Counted from the first letter of the stretch, positions 45,044 through 56,885 are shown. The stretch: DNA of 64,000 bases from Ariolimax columbianus (GCA_036924085.1 JAVGWX010000002.1:155414816-155478815); one strand, 5' to 3'. The notes: a model not told the origin generated them from the letters alone. Numbers and translations: made by a program.

Positions 45044-45180
45044 AAATGTTTATGAGTGTTCTGTGAGTGAGTTTATTTAAATGGTGTACGTGACAACGTG
45101 TATGTGCATTATTGTATGTGCGTGTTCATATGAATGTGTGTAGTATGTCAGTCTATATATTTTGAGTTGATGTGCTTTCA
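45012..45180. repeat. TG-rich degenerate repeat, continued
   Basis: The same composition and motifs as 42285-42754; the two were one block before LINE copy 2 inserted. Confidence 0.75.
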
Positions 45181-45700
45181 ATCGATTATTCTGTTTGTTA
45201 TGCTCCATTTCGCTGCATGTCATGGCTGGCTCAAGCCGTGGGAGACCAGTCAAGTACGGAGTTTACGTTCCGCGTAACTGCACACAAGATATCAGCCCAG
45301 GTTAGCTCTACTCAAGGACCTTTCTCCTCGTACTGAAGGCGACTTCCTCCTGCCCGTCCCTCCCTCTTCCGGAGATTACACGATAACTCTACCGACCTCG
45401 TATTCTCAGCACAGAAAGGGTCACGCTGACCAAAAGATGGACACAATCAGAAGCCTCGGCGGCAGGACACGTAAAAACAGGGAGTTTGACATGGACAGAG
45501 ACGGAGGGCTTGACACAAACTTTGATCTAACACACTCCTGGGCTGCCCTCATTCCAAGGCTGCGGAGTACACGGCTCCATATGTGGAGTCTGTAGGGATT
45601 TTGGTCGACACGCTACGCATGAACATAGCGACAGCAGATCGGAATGGTAGTGGCCGATCGACGCAACGGACCTTTGACGCCTGAGCGAACGTTATTATTA
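45180..45700 (+). mobile_element. 5'-truncated LINE fragment sharing the 3' end of copies A and B
   Basis: The segment ends GTGGCCGATCGACGCAACGG, then a CTTTGACGCCTGAGCGAACG stretch and ATTATTA, matching the 3' ends of copies A (about 7720-7770) and B (about 29700-29745). Upstream similarity is weaker. It interrupts the TG-rich repeat. Start position is approximate and no duplication was identified. Confidence 0.6.
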
Positions 45701-45719
45701 GTATCTATGGAAAAGTGTT

Positions 45720-46135
45720 TATGTGTGTGTATCTATCTCAAAGTGTTTGTGTCGGTGTATTTATGTGAAAGTGTTTATGTCAATGTATCTATGTGGAAGT
45801 TTATGTCAGTGTATCTATGTGGAAGTTTATGTCAGTGTATCCATGTGGAAGTTTATGTCAGTGTATCTATGTGGAAGTTTATGTCAGTGTATCTATGTGG
45901 AAGTTTATATCAGTGTATCTATGTGATAGTGTTTGTATCGGTGTATCTATGTGATAGTGTCTATGTGTATACATTTGAAAGTGGTTATGTATGTGAATAT
46001 GTTTATGTGAATTTGTTCATGTGAGTGTGTTTCTGTGAGTATGTTTATGTGAGTATGGTTGTGTATATGTTTATGTGAGTTTGGTTGTGTATATGTTTAT
46101 GTGAGTATGGTTGTATATATGTTTATGTGTGTTTG
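45720..46135. repeat. 26-bp tandem repeat and TG-rich degenerate repeat
   Basis: At 45780-45915 the unit TGTATCTATGTGGAAGTTTA plus TGTCAG occurs about five to six times; outside this, related TATGTGAGTRTG motifs are irregular. Confidence 0.85.
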
Positions 46136-46564
46136 TATAAACAAAGAGTTAAGTGTAAAGCCCAATTACAGATTGTAATTATCAAAACGTTGATTAGTGT
46201 AGGTTAATTAGAGATGACATACACAGACTAAGAGTTGTTTTTCTAAATCAACAATAAATTTAGTGAGGATAGGGAAATTGGAAATGGATAGGTGGAGAGA
46301 AACATGTAAAACAATTTTGTTGGTTTCGCCACTGAGTGTCCAAGTTAGTCATGAAGTCACGACAAGTTTGATCACATGACATTGCAACACGTTTGATCAC
46401 ATAATTTTAAACTTGTCCTGACACAAGACAACTTGGACACTTCGACTCGAATTGCCCTTGTAGTGAGTGCTATAAGCTCGACATCGCATCCAGTCACGCA
46501 GACCATATTGTCATTGTAAGAACATCATGTTGTGTACGAGAATCAATTCGGTTCAAATCGAAGA
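46136..46564. other. No recognisable feature
   Basis: Unique AT-rich sequence. Confidence 0.4.
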
Positions 46565-46770
46565 TCTCACTGAGGTAAGAGAGGTTGTGTGTCCGAACAC
46601 AAGATATCCCAGAGATTAGAGTTGGGGTGTATCCGAATACAAGATCTCATAGAGATTAGAGTTGGGGTGTATCCGAACACAAGATCTCACAGAGATTAGA
46701 GTGGTTGTGTCCGAACACAAGATCTCACAGAGATTAGAGTGGTTGTGTCCGAACACAAGATCTCACCAAA
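46565..46770. repeat. 38-42 bp tandem repeat, about 5 units
   Basis: Units contain CACAGAGATTAGAGT and GTGTCCGAACACAAGATCTC. Length varies with GGTTGTG or TGGGGTGTAT variants. Confidence 0.85.
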
Positions 46771-46870
46771 ATCCAGAAAACATGTTGTACGCAAGCATTG
46801 ATTTAAGAGATATCAGAGTGTTCGTTAGATGACAAATCCAATCGTTAGATTAAAATGCTTTGTTTTACAG

Positions 46871-47059
46871 CAGAACCTGGAAAGTAGAAGACTGGCCTAC
46901 ATGAATTCCAGTCGGCGCAGGAGCTGTGAATTAATAACTGCAATGCTTAAGATTGTTAAGTTGTTAGAGTTAAGGATAAAACTAGTTAGACCAACAGAGA
47001 GAACCCATGTAAAATATTTAACGGACAATTCGTATGTGAGACCTGCACGTGAATCCTGA
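46871..47059 (+). other. Candidate terminal exon, unidentified protein
   Basis: TGCTTTGTTTTACAG (AG at 46869-46870) is a strong acceptor-like site. The frame then runs 62 codons to TGA at 47057-47059, reading QNLESRRLAYMNSSRRRSCE, then LITAMLKIVKLLELRIKLVR and a polar end. It is basic and helix-rich. No family is recognised. A GTGAGA donor-like site near 47035 could end an internal exon instead. An in-frame ATG upstream (46829) means an unspliced 76-codon ORF is another reading. Confidence 0.33.
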
Positions 47060-47861
47060 TGATTGAGATTTCATAATGAGAGTGTGGGACTAGCAATATC
47101 AATGATTGAGCTACTGTTGTTGTTGTTGTTGTTGGTGTTGTTGCTGTTGAATCTTTATGAAGTGTAAGTTTAGTCCAGTGTGCACCTTGAAAATGGTGGG
47201 GGGTTTAATTATTTTCCTCATATCTTGAGCAAGTTGATGAAGGTAGACCATGGTAATCCAGACTGTTGTACTATAATACCTACAGCTGCGTGTCGCTCAA
47301 TATAACGGGGATCACGACGAACCCCACCTGGATAGCCAGACTGCCGTAAAACATCCTGTTTCCGGTGAGAACTGCAAGGAAGTGAGATGAGGTTCATGGT
47401 CAGTATGCTCGCCTGAAACTGACTAGCATCGTCTGAATAGTAAGTTTTGCCTGATCTGGCGTTAGTCTCCTCTCCACCCATTATTGAACAAGAAATCACT
47501 ATCTCAATTGTATTGCATAATATGTTATATGTAATAAACATCTTTTTGTGTTGACGTTTCAGAATCGTTTTACTACCCAGTCCTGACAGAAAGAGTAATA
47601 AAGTAGGGGGAAATAATTAAATATAAGGAGGGTAATTAAATAATTTATTCCGATAAATTGCTTACGTTGACCTGAATAAGTAGAACTAAAGTATAACAGA
47701 ATAGAATAGCTCTGCTACAGTAGCCGTACTATCGCTTTCGCTTTGTTGCTTCTGTCTCGGTTCGATAAACGAGCCGTGGTTATTTATGTTTGCTTCGATC
47801 GGTAACTAGCCCACTGTCGGAGGATGATGGCACAATAACACGTATCTGGGAACATGTGGGC
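47060..47861. other. No gene recognised; (GTT)n microsatellite
   Basis: GTT repeats at about 47114-47150. A minus-strand 107-codon frame (47218-47541) has no recognisable domain. Confidence 0.4.
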
Positions 47862-47876
47862 AAGGAGTGTCAGCTT

Positions 47877-48170
47877 CGGACACTTCGCCTTCTCTCTTCT
47901 CATCACTCTGTTTTATTTGACTCTATCCCACAGTCACACCCTTGCACAACTTTCACACGCGCCCTCGTGGTAAAGCCCTTCCATTGCACTTTGGTTGGGC
48001 TAGCTTCTGAGGGCGCACAAACCTAGCATAGGTACATACAGATGCACACATGCATCCAAGCACTGGTTTATGCGTCCTGATATCGCCCAATGGACTACGG
48101 TCTGGGGTGGAAAATGGCGCGCCTCCGCCAGTAGAAACTAGTGAGGCAAACATCTAAGCAAAAAAAAAAA
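47877..48170 (+). mobile_element. Poly(A)-tailed retroposon, 294 bp (SINE type A)
   Basis: It is bounded by AAGGAGTGTCAGCTT at 47862-47876 and 48171-48185, a 15-bp target-site duplication, and ends in a run of 12 or so A. No tRNA boxes are obvious at the 5' end, so it may be a 5'-truncated element of unknown type. No second copy was seen in the window. Confidence 0.85.
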
Positions 48171-48261
48171 AAGGAGTGTCAGCTTGGATTAATTTGATAG
48201 ACCAGACTCTTGGCGACAGGGACGGCGTGGCCTAGTGGTTAAGTGGCACGGCTAACAAACA

Positions 48262-49043
48262 TACACACAGATCACCAGGCATCCCAAATTACAACACACC
48301 TAGGGATGAAACATGCATGTTTTAGCCTGGGCAAATGTAAGATCATCAGTCATCCAAAACAACATTCACTGGCACACTACTACATCGGCCTCAGAATATC
48401 CATGCTGAGACCTTTAGACAACACAACACCACACCACTTTGGCAGCTTACCCTCCTTTTATAAGACATGTATACAGGCCATACGTGGACACCACAACTTA
48501 ATACACCAAGAAACAAACAAAATATACAAACAACTAGTCAAACTACAGGCTCCTTCACTAAACCTCAGAATCAAGAGAGGATACAACTATTTCATAACAG
48601 ACTACACAGACACTTTCACAAACCTACATGACCCCCACATGGTTCCAAAGGCAAGAGAAATAACGTATAGACTCATTTTTAACCTGACCCCAATAAGGAC
48701 ACTAGGAGGCCACAAACCCAAATGCCACCTATGCAAAACAAATGTACGAGAAACAGAAGATCACATTTTTTACACATGCAACACAGTCAAAACAACAAAG
48801 CAAATTCTACACGAAACCATTCAGATACAAACCAGACAAAAAGTAGACATGTACAAAGCAATTATGCTCAACATTATACCCAAAACATCACCAGTCATTA
48901 GAAAACAAATGCTCATCTTATTGTCAGAAAACAGATACATAATATGGACATGCAGAAACGCAGCACTATTCCACCATAGAACCTTTAACTCAAACACTAT
49001 TTCACACATTTTTTCAGCAGAAGGCGTTGTCCAGTGCTCATAA
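48262..49043 (+). CDS. LINE C-terminal coding region with zinc-binding cluster
   Basis: The frame is open from the insertion edge (it can be read from 48243 inside the SINE) for about 260 codons without any stop. It contains AHYYIGLRISMLRPLDNT, then the cysteine-histidine cluster CHLCKTNVRETEDHIFYTC of the kind found after the reverse transcriptase in several LINE clades. It ends in a helix-rich segment (IRKQMLILLSENRYIIWTCR). The polymerase and endonuclease are lost by 5' truncation. An intact frame suggests a recent insertion. The ATG at 48243 belongs to the SINE and is not the natural start. Confidence 0.85.
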
Positions 49044-49059
49044 TTAGGTCAAAATGTAA

Positions 49060-49695
49060 AAATATTTAAATATGTATGTATGTATGGATGTGTAGGTGTA
49101 CATGAAGATGTGGGTGCAGGTATATGTACCAAGACATTGCATGTGCTCACACATGTATACTTACACATGCTACTTACAATGAATGGGTATAGGCATATGT
49201 ATGCTCGCATGGGTGTATATTTTATAATATGTATAAGAACATGTGGGGGTGAATAGATATATATATATATATATACATGTGAGTTGGGGTATATGCGTAT
49301 GTATAAATATCAGGTATGTATGTATGCACACATATTGTGTATGTGTGTATATGTATGTGGGTATATATATGTATGTGTGTGCATATATGTGTATATGGGT
49401 ATATATGTGTTTGTATGTGTGTATGTGTGTATATGAGTATGTATGTGTATATATGTATATGTATGTATGTGTATAGATATATATATATATATATATATGT
49501 ATGTATATATATATATACATGTATGTGTATATATGTATATATATGTATGTGTATATATGTATATATATGTATGTGTGTGTGTGTATATGTATGTATATGT
49601 GTGCGTGTGTATGGGTATATGTGCGTATGTGTGTATATGTATATGTGTGTGTATGTATATATATATGTATATGTATGTATATGTGTATATATATG

Positions 49696-49784
<89 letters not shown>

Positions 49785-49790
49785 GTGTAA
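49060..49790. repeat. TA/TG-type microsatellite in the LINE 3' region
   Basis: TATG, TGTA and TA repeats, densest at 49255-49790, with a pure TA run at about 49730-49780. Long Tyr-Ile or Tyr-His ORFs in all frames are artefacts of the repeat. Confidence 0.95.
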
Positions 49791-51245
49791 GCACACAAGT
49801 AAATGTATTTCAAAGATTTGTTAGGTTGTAAATGCAAAGTTCAAAAAGTTGGGCCACCAGGAAAATGCCTAGTCCTTTAAAGCACCATATTTCTAAAAGT
49901 ACACTCAGTCTTAGTCCATCAAGGTTGTGATTGTAAAGAAGATTACAACACAATAGGAACACCTGGGCCATAAAAGTTTGTCCCTGAACCTAAAACCTGT
50001 TAAATGGTACCCAGAGCAAGTGGAAAAGTATCAATTACTTGCCCCATTAACTGAGGTCTTTTGTTCCCAGTTGGACAAACTTGCCCATAGACCAAGACCC
50101 ACCACTCATCCTGTCCCCCCGTGGTCAATTTATTATCTCCCTTCTATTGACTTCAGTTTTCATGGCCAGTCCATTTGAGAAGACTGCCACAAATAGAACA
50201 ATAAACAGAAAACAGGGTGGATTTTTATGGCAGTGGTCTGGCAAATAAATACCAGAAGTCAAGGTGAGAGATCCCTAGGGAAGAAAATGGACCACCTGTA
50301 AGCCAATTTTTTAACATCTGACCTTGATCAAATATTTGACCAAGTTTAAGCTCTAATAGAAGGGTAAATCCACCTCTTCATGTTTATAATATCAATTGAT
50401 ATCTCCTGGTTCCCCTCTTATATTAACCACCATCTCCCATATTTCTCCTGACTTTAGACTTTTGCATTTAAAACCTGTATTATCATGACTGTATGCAGGT
50501 ATGTGTATATGTACTGGGTGTGTACTTATATACATGGGTGTGAAATTTTTATATGTACATGCATGTGCGTTTGTTTTTTTTTCTTTTCTACGTATGTGAA
50601 TACATGAATATATGCTTGTGTGTGTATAAATGAATATGTGTGTATAAAGAAACATCTGTAAGTGTGTATAAATGAATATGCATGTGTGTGTATAAACAAA
50701 TAGGTATGCGGGTATAAGTGAATATGTATGTATGGATACATGTGTAAGCATATTGCCTTTGCCAATATCTCAAAGAAAACCAAAAAAAAATGTACATCAT
50801 TAACTTCTTGAAAATTTAAATCATTTAAAATTGTCACCACTCACTTCACAAAATGTAACTCCCACCATCTCATGTTTCATCTCATGGGAAATTATCATTT
50901 CATTTCACCTCATATCATGTACAAATTTTATTTGAAATTTGTTGTTCAAATTTGAAAATTGTAAAAATTTATTATGTGCAATAAAGAATTTTCAAAACAA
51001 AAAAAAATAAGTGGCACGGCTAACAAACAGAAGGTGCTGGGTTCGATCCCCATCACAGCACCGGCCGTTACCCCGGGGAAGCAAACCCTTAGAAAATGCA
51101 GGAGGAAGCAGACCCTTACATAAAATGCATGCTGAAGTCGGATGCACTGGGCCGACAAGCGCAAAATAAATACCACAGTGTAACTATGCCTTGGGGAATA
51201 GAAAAATAAGGCGAACGCAAAAAAAAAAAAAAAGACTCTTGGCGA

Positions 51246-52105
51246 GAGGCTTCACTGATATATTCTTTCAAATTAAAATGAAGCTCATGAAGCAAATAGA
51301 CAGACAATAAATAAATGAACAAAAACCAAAGTAGACATGTTCAGAGCAGTCATGTTAAACCATATCCCCAAAAGAGACACAGACACTCAAGACAAACTGC
51401 TAACACTATTAACATAATTCAAACACTTAACCTGGAACTGCCGTTAGAAGGCAGTACAGGAACAAAGAATATACACCACAAACCTATTCAGACACATATA
51501 CACCACAAAACCTATTCAGACACATATACACCACAAACCTATTCAGACACATATACACCACAAACCTATTCAGACACATATACACACAAACATACTTGTG
51601 CATTGAATAATTTGAACTGAAATGTGTTTTCCATTTAAATTTTAAAAAGTTAATCTTCTATATTTGTCTTAACAAAATACGTTTGTTCTTGTGAAAAAAA
51701 CTTCTTTTAAAGTATTTAATTTCTACAAATATATTTGCAATGTCACTTTGATTTTAATTTGATTCCCTTCTCTTTGCCCTATCCTTTTCGCCCTCCTTTC
51801 CCTCTCTTCCTCATATCTCCTCTCACTCACCCTCTCTAACCCCCATTTCTTTTTTCTTCCTTTACCTCTTCCCAGTTCACTATGATGTTTCGGAAAATGT
51901 AACTACAAATGTTGTTGAAAGATTACATGGCATGGTATGTTTTAAAGGAAGAAATAGATTTCACTTAAAATGTGAGAGACTTCACTGCATCTCCGAGTCG
52001 ACCCAGCAGTAAATGTGGGCCTGATAAAATTAAGGTAAAATACACGAGCACCGCGGGAGCTACAGAGCTCATGCTCTGTCTTCTGTACTTTCAGCAAAGG
52101 ACGTG
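51246..52105. repeat. Second LINE fragment and 27-bp repeat, then unassigned
   Basis: 51325-51420 reads KVDMFRAVMLNHIPKRDTDT, matching KVDMYKAIMLNIIPK of the LINE at 48835-48900, so it is a diverged fragment of that family. At 51475-51595 a unit of 27 bp (CCTATTCAGACACATATACA start) occurs four to five times. The remainder to 52105 shows nothing. Confidence 0.65.
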
Positions 52106-52880
52106 ACGGAGCACCTGGGAGCGCACTTGTGCAATGAAAGGGAGTGAGCACACATGAGAGCGCCCAGGTGCAATGAAAGGGAGTGAGCACACATGGGAGC
52201 GTCCGGGTGCAATGAAAGAGAGAGCATACACGAAAGCGATAATGTGGAATGAAATAGCTTGAGTCCACATGAGAGAAACAAATGTGCAATGAAACGGGCT
52301 GAGCACACATGGGAGCGTCCAGGTGCAATGAAACGGACTGAGCACACATGGGAGCGTCCAGGTGCAATGAAACGGGCTGAGTACACATGGGGGCGTCCAG
52401 GTGCAATGAAACGGGCTGAGTACACATGGGAGCGTCCAGGTGCAATGAAACGGGCTGAGTAGACATGGGAGCGTCCAGGTGCAATGAAACGGGCTGAGTA
52501 GACATGGGAGCGTCCAGGTGCAATGAAACGGGCTGAGTAGACATGGGAGCGTCCAGGTGCAATGAAACGGGCTGAGCACACATGGGAGCGTCCAGGTGCA
52601 ATGAAAGGGAATAAGCTCACATGAATGAGAGAGTCCAGGGTCAATGCAAAGGACTGAGTACACATGGGAGCGTCCAGGCCCAATAAAAGGGACTGAGCAC
52701 ACATGGGAGCGTCCAGGTTTAATGAAAGGGACTGAGCACACATGGGAGCGTCCTGGTGCAATGAAAGGGAGTCAGCACACATGAATGAGAACGTCCAGGT
52801 GCAATGAAAGGGAGTTAGCATACACGAAAGCGCTAATGTGGAATGAAATGGACTGAGCACACAGGGGCGTCTCCAAGTAC
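52106..52880. repeat. 39-bp minisatellite, about 20 units
   Basis: The unit begins GGGAGCGTCCAGGTGCAATG and continues AAACGGGCTGAGCACACAT. Central units are nearly identical; the edges are diverged and have insertions (CATGAATGAGA). Because 39 is a multiple of 3, three minus-strand ORFs of more than 200 codons arise; they are repeat artefacts. Confidence 0.95.
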
Positions 52881-53070
52881 AATGAAATCAGTTCTATTAG
52901 CCATCTTTACCAAATTGTTCATCACACATGGAACTTCAGATAAATATAATAAAAGACAAAGTAAAGGTAAGTATTGTCAATTACTTCCCTTTCTTTGCCA
53001 TGTTCGATACTTGTGAAGTATAGAAACAGCCGGGCAACTTACAAGAAACCTAAATCGAACACCTGCAATA

Positions 53071-54203
53071 CAGTCAGAGAAACTCCGAAGGCTCACCGAC
53101 CATCCAATGCACCAGAGACTAAACAATTTGAGAAATGGGAAACTAAAGCGAAGCAACTTTGCAGAAATAGCCAAAGCAAAGATGCACGAAGATCCCATAA
53201 ACGCACTAACAACACCAAAACCCATCACTACTGTGCGAAAACCTACCTGGAGGCAGGATATATTTCCAGAGGTGGTAGAAAATATACCAGGTATTGCAAA
53301 CAAAAACTGCCAGACTGAAAAAGAAAGGAGAGATACTACCCTAAGCTTCATAACGAAAAGCTACCCAAGCAGGGACTGAACCCATGCATACACCGACGGT
53401 TCTGTAACAAACACAACACAGAACGGAGGGGCAGGAGCATTCCTGAACCTACCAAATGGCAGAAAAATAACACTGCCATTCGCTACTGGTAAGTATACAA
53501 GCAATTTCAGAGCGGAGGCAGAGGCCCTGAGGGCGGCAGTGGAAGAAATGGTGACACACAGTGAAAATGAAAGCCATATAGTCCTGCTTACAGATGCTCT
53601 CGCCGTAGTCACAGCGCTAAAAAGCCAGAAAAATACTGAGCTTAATGACTTAAGAGCAGCACTCTGCAAACTGTGCCAGCAGTCCGCACCAAAAAGGGTA
53701 GTGGTACAGTGGGTCCCATCACACTGCAACATCCAAGGCAACGAGGAGGCAGACAGACTGGCAAAAGAAGGTGCAAAACTACCACAAACAGATACCACTA
53801 TGACGTACGAAGAGTCAAAACGGCTTATTAAAGCCAGATACATGACCAAATGGGAAACCGAACATACTGGTTACACCAAAAACGATGCCTATTACCTGTT
53901 GAACCGAAGAGAGCAGGTCGTTGTCTTCAGACTTCGCACTGGCCACAATAGACTGAGGTACCACCTATTCAACAAATTGAAGATAGGGTGTACCGACGAA
54001 TGCCCTGGCGGTACTGGGAAAATGACCGCTGAACATCTGCTGCAGAACTGCCCGACATACGAGGATCAGAGAGAGCAGATGTGGCCATCACCAGTGGAAC
54101 TGCAAGACAAGCTCTATGGCAGTGGCGACAGCCTCAGGATGACCGCCGCTTTTTTCGAAAAAATAATGGTTACTCTCTGACTGAGTACGAAGAAGAAGAA
54201 GAA
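53071..54203 (+). mobile_element. 5'-truncated LINE with RNase H domain and target-site duplication
   Basis: GAACACCTGCAATA at 53057-53070 and 54204-54217 (14 bp) bounds the element. The 3' end is a short (GAA)n tail after ACTGAGTACGAAG. The same 3' end is found at 25315-25444. Coding sequence before 53380 is broken; from there on it is open. Confidence 0.93.
53380..54180 (+). CDS. LINE ribonuclease H domain and C-terminal region
   Basis: Open for 266 codons after a stop at 53377-53379; the first ATG in frame is at 53386. The RNase H fold is recognised from its catalytic residues in order: YTDGS (Asp at 53395), AEAEAL (Glu near 53520), LLTDALAVVTAL (Asp near 53590) and GNEEADRLA (Asp near 53752), with WVPSHCNIQG between. 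After it comes RLRTGHNRLRYHLFNKLKIG and a cysteine-histidine motif (CPGG, EHLLQNC). The reverse transcriptase is absent because of truncation. In this LINE group RNase H removes RNA from the RNA-DNA hybrid during integration. Complete catalytic residues suggest a fairly recent copy. Confidence 0.9.
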   Translation, partial: THAYTDGSVTNTTQNGGAGAFLNLPNGRKITLPFATGKYTSNFRAEAEALRAAVEEMVTHSENESHIVLLTDALAVVTALKSQKNTELNDLRAALCKLCQQSAPKRVVVQWVPSHCNIQGNEEADRLAKEGAKLPQTDTTMTYEESKRLIKARYMTKWETEHTGYTKNDAYYLLNRREQVVVFRLRTGHNRLRYHLFNKLKIGCTDECPGGTGKMTAEHLLQNCPTYEDQREQMWPSPVELQDKLYGSGDSLRMTAAFFEKIMVTL

Positions 54204-54217
54204 GAACACCTGCAATA

Positions 54218-54969
54218 GAAATTTATGTAGCTATAATTTTATATAATGAGGTTGCAAACCTCATGTATATTCATATGTATTTGTTTGTACCAGATGCTTG
54301 AAAGGTTACAATGGTGCTCTTCTTTCCTCACCTAGTTAGCCAGTTCATACATGAATTACGACAACGTTGACCCGTAGCAGACACTGATGTCGAAGATGGA
54401 AGGCTAGAGACCTCGTCGTACCTGGTCATCGTTTTTATTTATGAAATGTAGTGGCCAGGTCCCTTCTCTGCTGCTATGTCACAAACCAGGGAGCATGTTA
54501 CCAATTTACAGCTGGATCGACAATAACTGGTGCTCAGAGACCAAACTAGACACCATTTACGGGGGAAAGAATCACACTCCCACTGTGATAATCGAACACA
54601 CTATATAGTATAACTGTCAATTAAAACCAATATCCCAATCACCAATATCATCATCAGATTGACTGCCGTATCATGGATCACCACATACAACATCTCATGA
54701 GTGTTGTTGTTTAATGATGCTTGTTCTTTCTCTTCTTTGATCAATGACTGACAAAACACTCATTGACAATCACGACTGATAGAGTGTATAAGGGGCAGCA
54801 ATACAGCGCGGACAGTATTATTGAGAAAACGTTGCTGTGAAACTGTTTGGCATATGATTGTATCGAGATCTCCCTGAAAGCTGGCTCGTGATCATCTGTA
54901 TTAATCTTTTCACACTAGATTGCTAAGTGTATGTTCAAATCTGAAATTATCATCCCCTAATCAGCTTTG
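54218..54969. other. No recognisable feature
   Basis: Unique sequence. Motifs near 54510-54560 look like decayed repeat DNA but could not be assigned. Confidence 0.35.
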
Positions 54970-56460
54970 ATTCAAGAAATAGAGAGAGTTATAAAGAATA
55001 GTCCCAAGAATAAGGTATCAGGCATGGACGGTATAACAACAGAGTCGATTCATAAATGTGGGAAAACCGGTCACTTAAGCTACAGATGCTCTTTACAAAG
55101 GCGTGGGCAGACAGGCGCGTGCCAGACGACTGACAACAGGCTATAATCGCGCCAATCTGGAAAGAAACTGACACGTACAGAGGCATATCGCTACTTATCC
55201 ACACTGGTAAAATGTATGTGAAGATCCTGGAACATAGAATAAGACATATTATTGAACCTCAATTGTCCCATTCTCAATTTGAATTTCACAGAGGAATTTA
55301 GCTGCTCAAACGCGTTATTCACCTTAAGGCAATTAAGGGAAAGATCAATAGCGTACAACGAAAATCTCTGTATTGCTTTCATTGATCAGGAAAAAGCGTT
55401 TGATAGGGTAGATAGGACTACACTTTGGAAGATACTGGAAGATGATCGTGTACAAGGCCAGCAACTTGATAATGTCAGAGAACTGTATCGTTCGAGTACA
55501 GACGTCGTCAGAACGACTGATGATGACTGATGGTCACAGATGCTGTTATAATCACAACCGGCGTGAAACAAAGGTGTGTGCTTTCTCCTCTGCTGTTTAA
55601 CATCTACATGGACAAAATCGCATCCGAGACCAAACAAATTGAGAAATCTGATGCAGGATAGAACTCAACACACAAATCTGCAGATGATCAATTTCTGCTG
55701 TCAACGATCAAATAAACTGCACAATCACATAAACACGCTTGCAACTATCTGTGGTAAATACAATATGAAAATTAACGAGAAGAAAACATAATCTATGAGG
55801 ATCAATAGAACATCTGTGCCACTCAACATAAGTGTAAATAATATTGATCTTCAACAGGCCCATGAGTTAAGTATTTCGGCATAATTTTTACGGTAGACGG
55901 CAGGATCGACAGGGGAATTGAGACTAGGTGTCAGAACACATCTGCTGTGATTTATCAGCTGTCTCCACTGCTTAAACACCCGAGCATTAGTTTGGCAGCA
56001 AAGCAAAGCTGATAAACAGTTTATTTATACCGACTCTCTGCTACAAGTAAAACACATGGCCTCTGTCCAAGGCGCGAGAGCAGTAATTCGACATGTGAAT
56101 TGAAGTGTTTAAGGAAGGTCAGCGGTGCTCCCAGGAGAGACATAATTTCGGAACGACAACATTTAAAGTATGGTCAGCACTGCGTCTTGTGCCGAATACA
56201 TTTCCAGACAGAAAATAAGTTGGTTTGGTCATCTCAACGCAATACACCCTCATCAACTCCCCGCTGATGGCTTACAACGCTGGTAGATCTGGCTACACGG
56301 CAAAGGCGGCCATGAGGCAGGTGGATAGATGACATTTTAGTGATTGTGCAGCGACACGGGCTCACAGTGAGCGACTCAACGCACTTGGCGTAGGACAGAA
56401 TATTGAAGCTCTCCACGACGCTCAGCGGCAAAAGCGTAATGAAAACTAAAGAAAATCTAA
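54970..56460 (+). mobile_element. Decayed LINE, reverse transcriptase to C-terminus
   Basis: Traces in order: NKVSGMDGITTESIHKCGK (about 55010), YRGISLLIHTGKMYVKILE (about 55175), CIAFIDQEKAFDRVDRTTLW (about 55370-55430), GVKQRCVLSPLLFNIYMDKI (about 55560-55620). The catalytic Asp pair region is lost. A C-terminal part follows (INSLFIPTLCYKSNTWPLSK and KIKWFGHLNRIHPHQLPADG near 56010-56270). Many stops. Confidence 0.78.
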
Positions 56461-56739
56461 ATAACCAGCTTTTAAGAAATCCCTAATCCATTTTTTTTTT
56501 TTGCAGACCGGTTTATGTAGTTAAAATATTTACATGGTGAGTCTGCCAGCCTCATGCAAAAACTTCTCTAGTTGTCTGTCTCGACTACCTGCTGCAAGAC
56601 TATAACACTTTTATGTACCTAGGGGCTACACGCGTGTCGAGGTGAGTCCGCTGAGGTGCGACTGGCACCACGAGAGGACGAAGAAGAAGCTCATCGTCTG
56701 ATGTGCAACACATCTTTCAATCCTGGCCGAGTCTACAGT

Positions 56740-56885
56740 TCTTGCAGCGACCGTTACATGAGACATGCGTTGTTACAATCTAAGCCGAGTGTTAACATCT
56801 CACAGTGACCGTTCCATGAGACATGCGTTGTTACAATCCAAGCCGAGTGTTAACATCTCACAGTGACCGTTCCATGAGACATATG
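56740..56885. repeat. 58-bp tandem repeat, 2.5 units
   Basis: The unit GTTACAATCYAAGCCGAGTG to CCATGAGACATGCGTT is present twice plus partial copies. Confidence 0.85.

Larger units (their letters stand above)
48262..51007 (+). mobile_element. 5'-truncated LINE inserted into SINE type B
   Basis: A 22-bp direct repeat (begins TAAGTGGCACGG) occurs at 48240-48261 and 51008-51029 and marks the insertion exactly. The insert is 2,746 bp: a C-terminal coding part to 49043, then a long 3' region with a TA/TG microsatellite, AATAAA at 50980-50985 and a short poly(A) before the right duplication. It is the youngest of the nested insertions here. Confidence 0.95.
48217..51232 (+). mobile_element. tRNA-derived SINE (type B), split by a LINE
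   Basis: SINE sequence lies at 48217-48261 and 51008-51232, together about 250 bp. AGACTCTTGGCGA at 48204-48216 and 51233-51245 is its 13-bp target-site duplication. The A box (GTGGCCTAGTGGTTAAG) is left of the LINE, the B box (GGTTCGATCCC, 51040-51050) right of it. The end is poly(A). The second copy at 61770-62027 is intact and confirms the continuous order. Confidence 0.95.

Noticed and set aside
49170..49837. Long Tyr-Ile and Tyr-His ORFs on both strands
   Set aside because: Artefacts of a TA/TG microsatellite.
52069..52860. Minus-strand ORFs of 216-263 codons rich in HLDAPMC or FIAPGRSHV repeats
   Set aside because: Three overlapping frames are open because the 39-bp unit lacks stops; they are shadows of a minisatellite.
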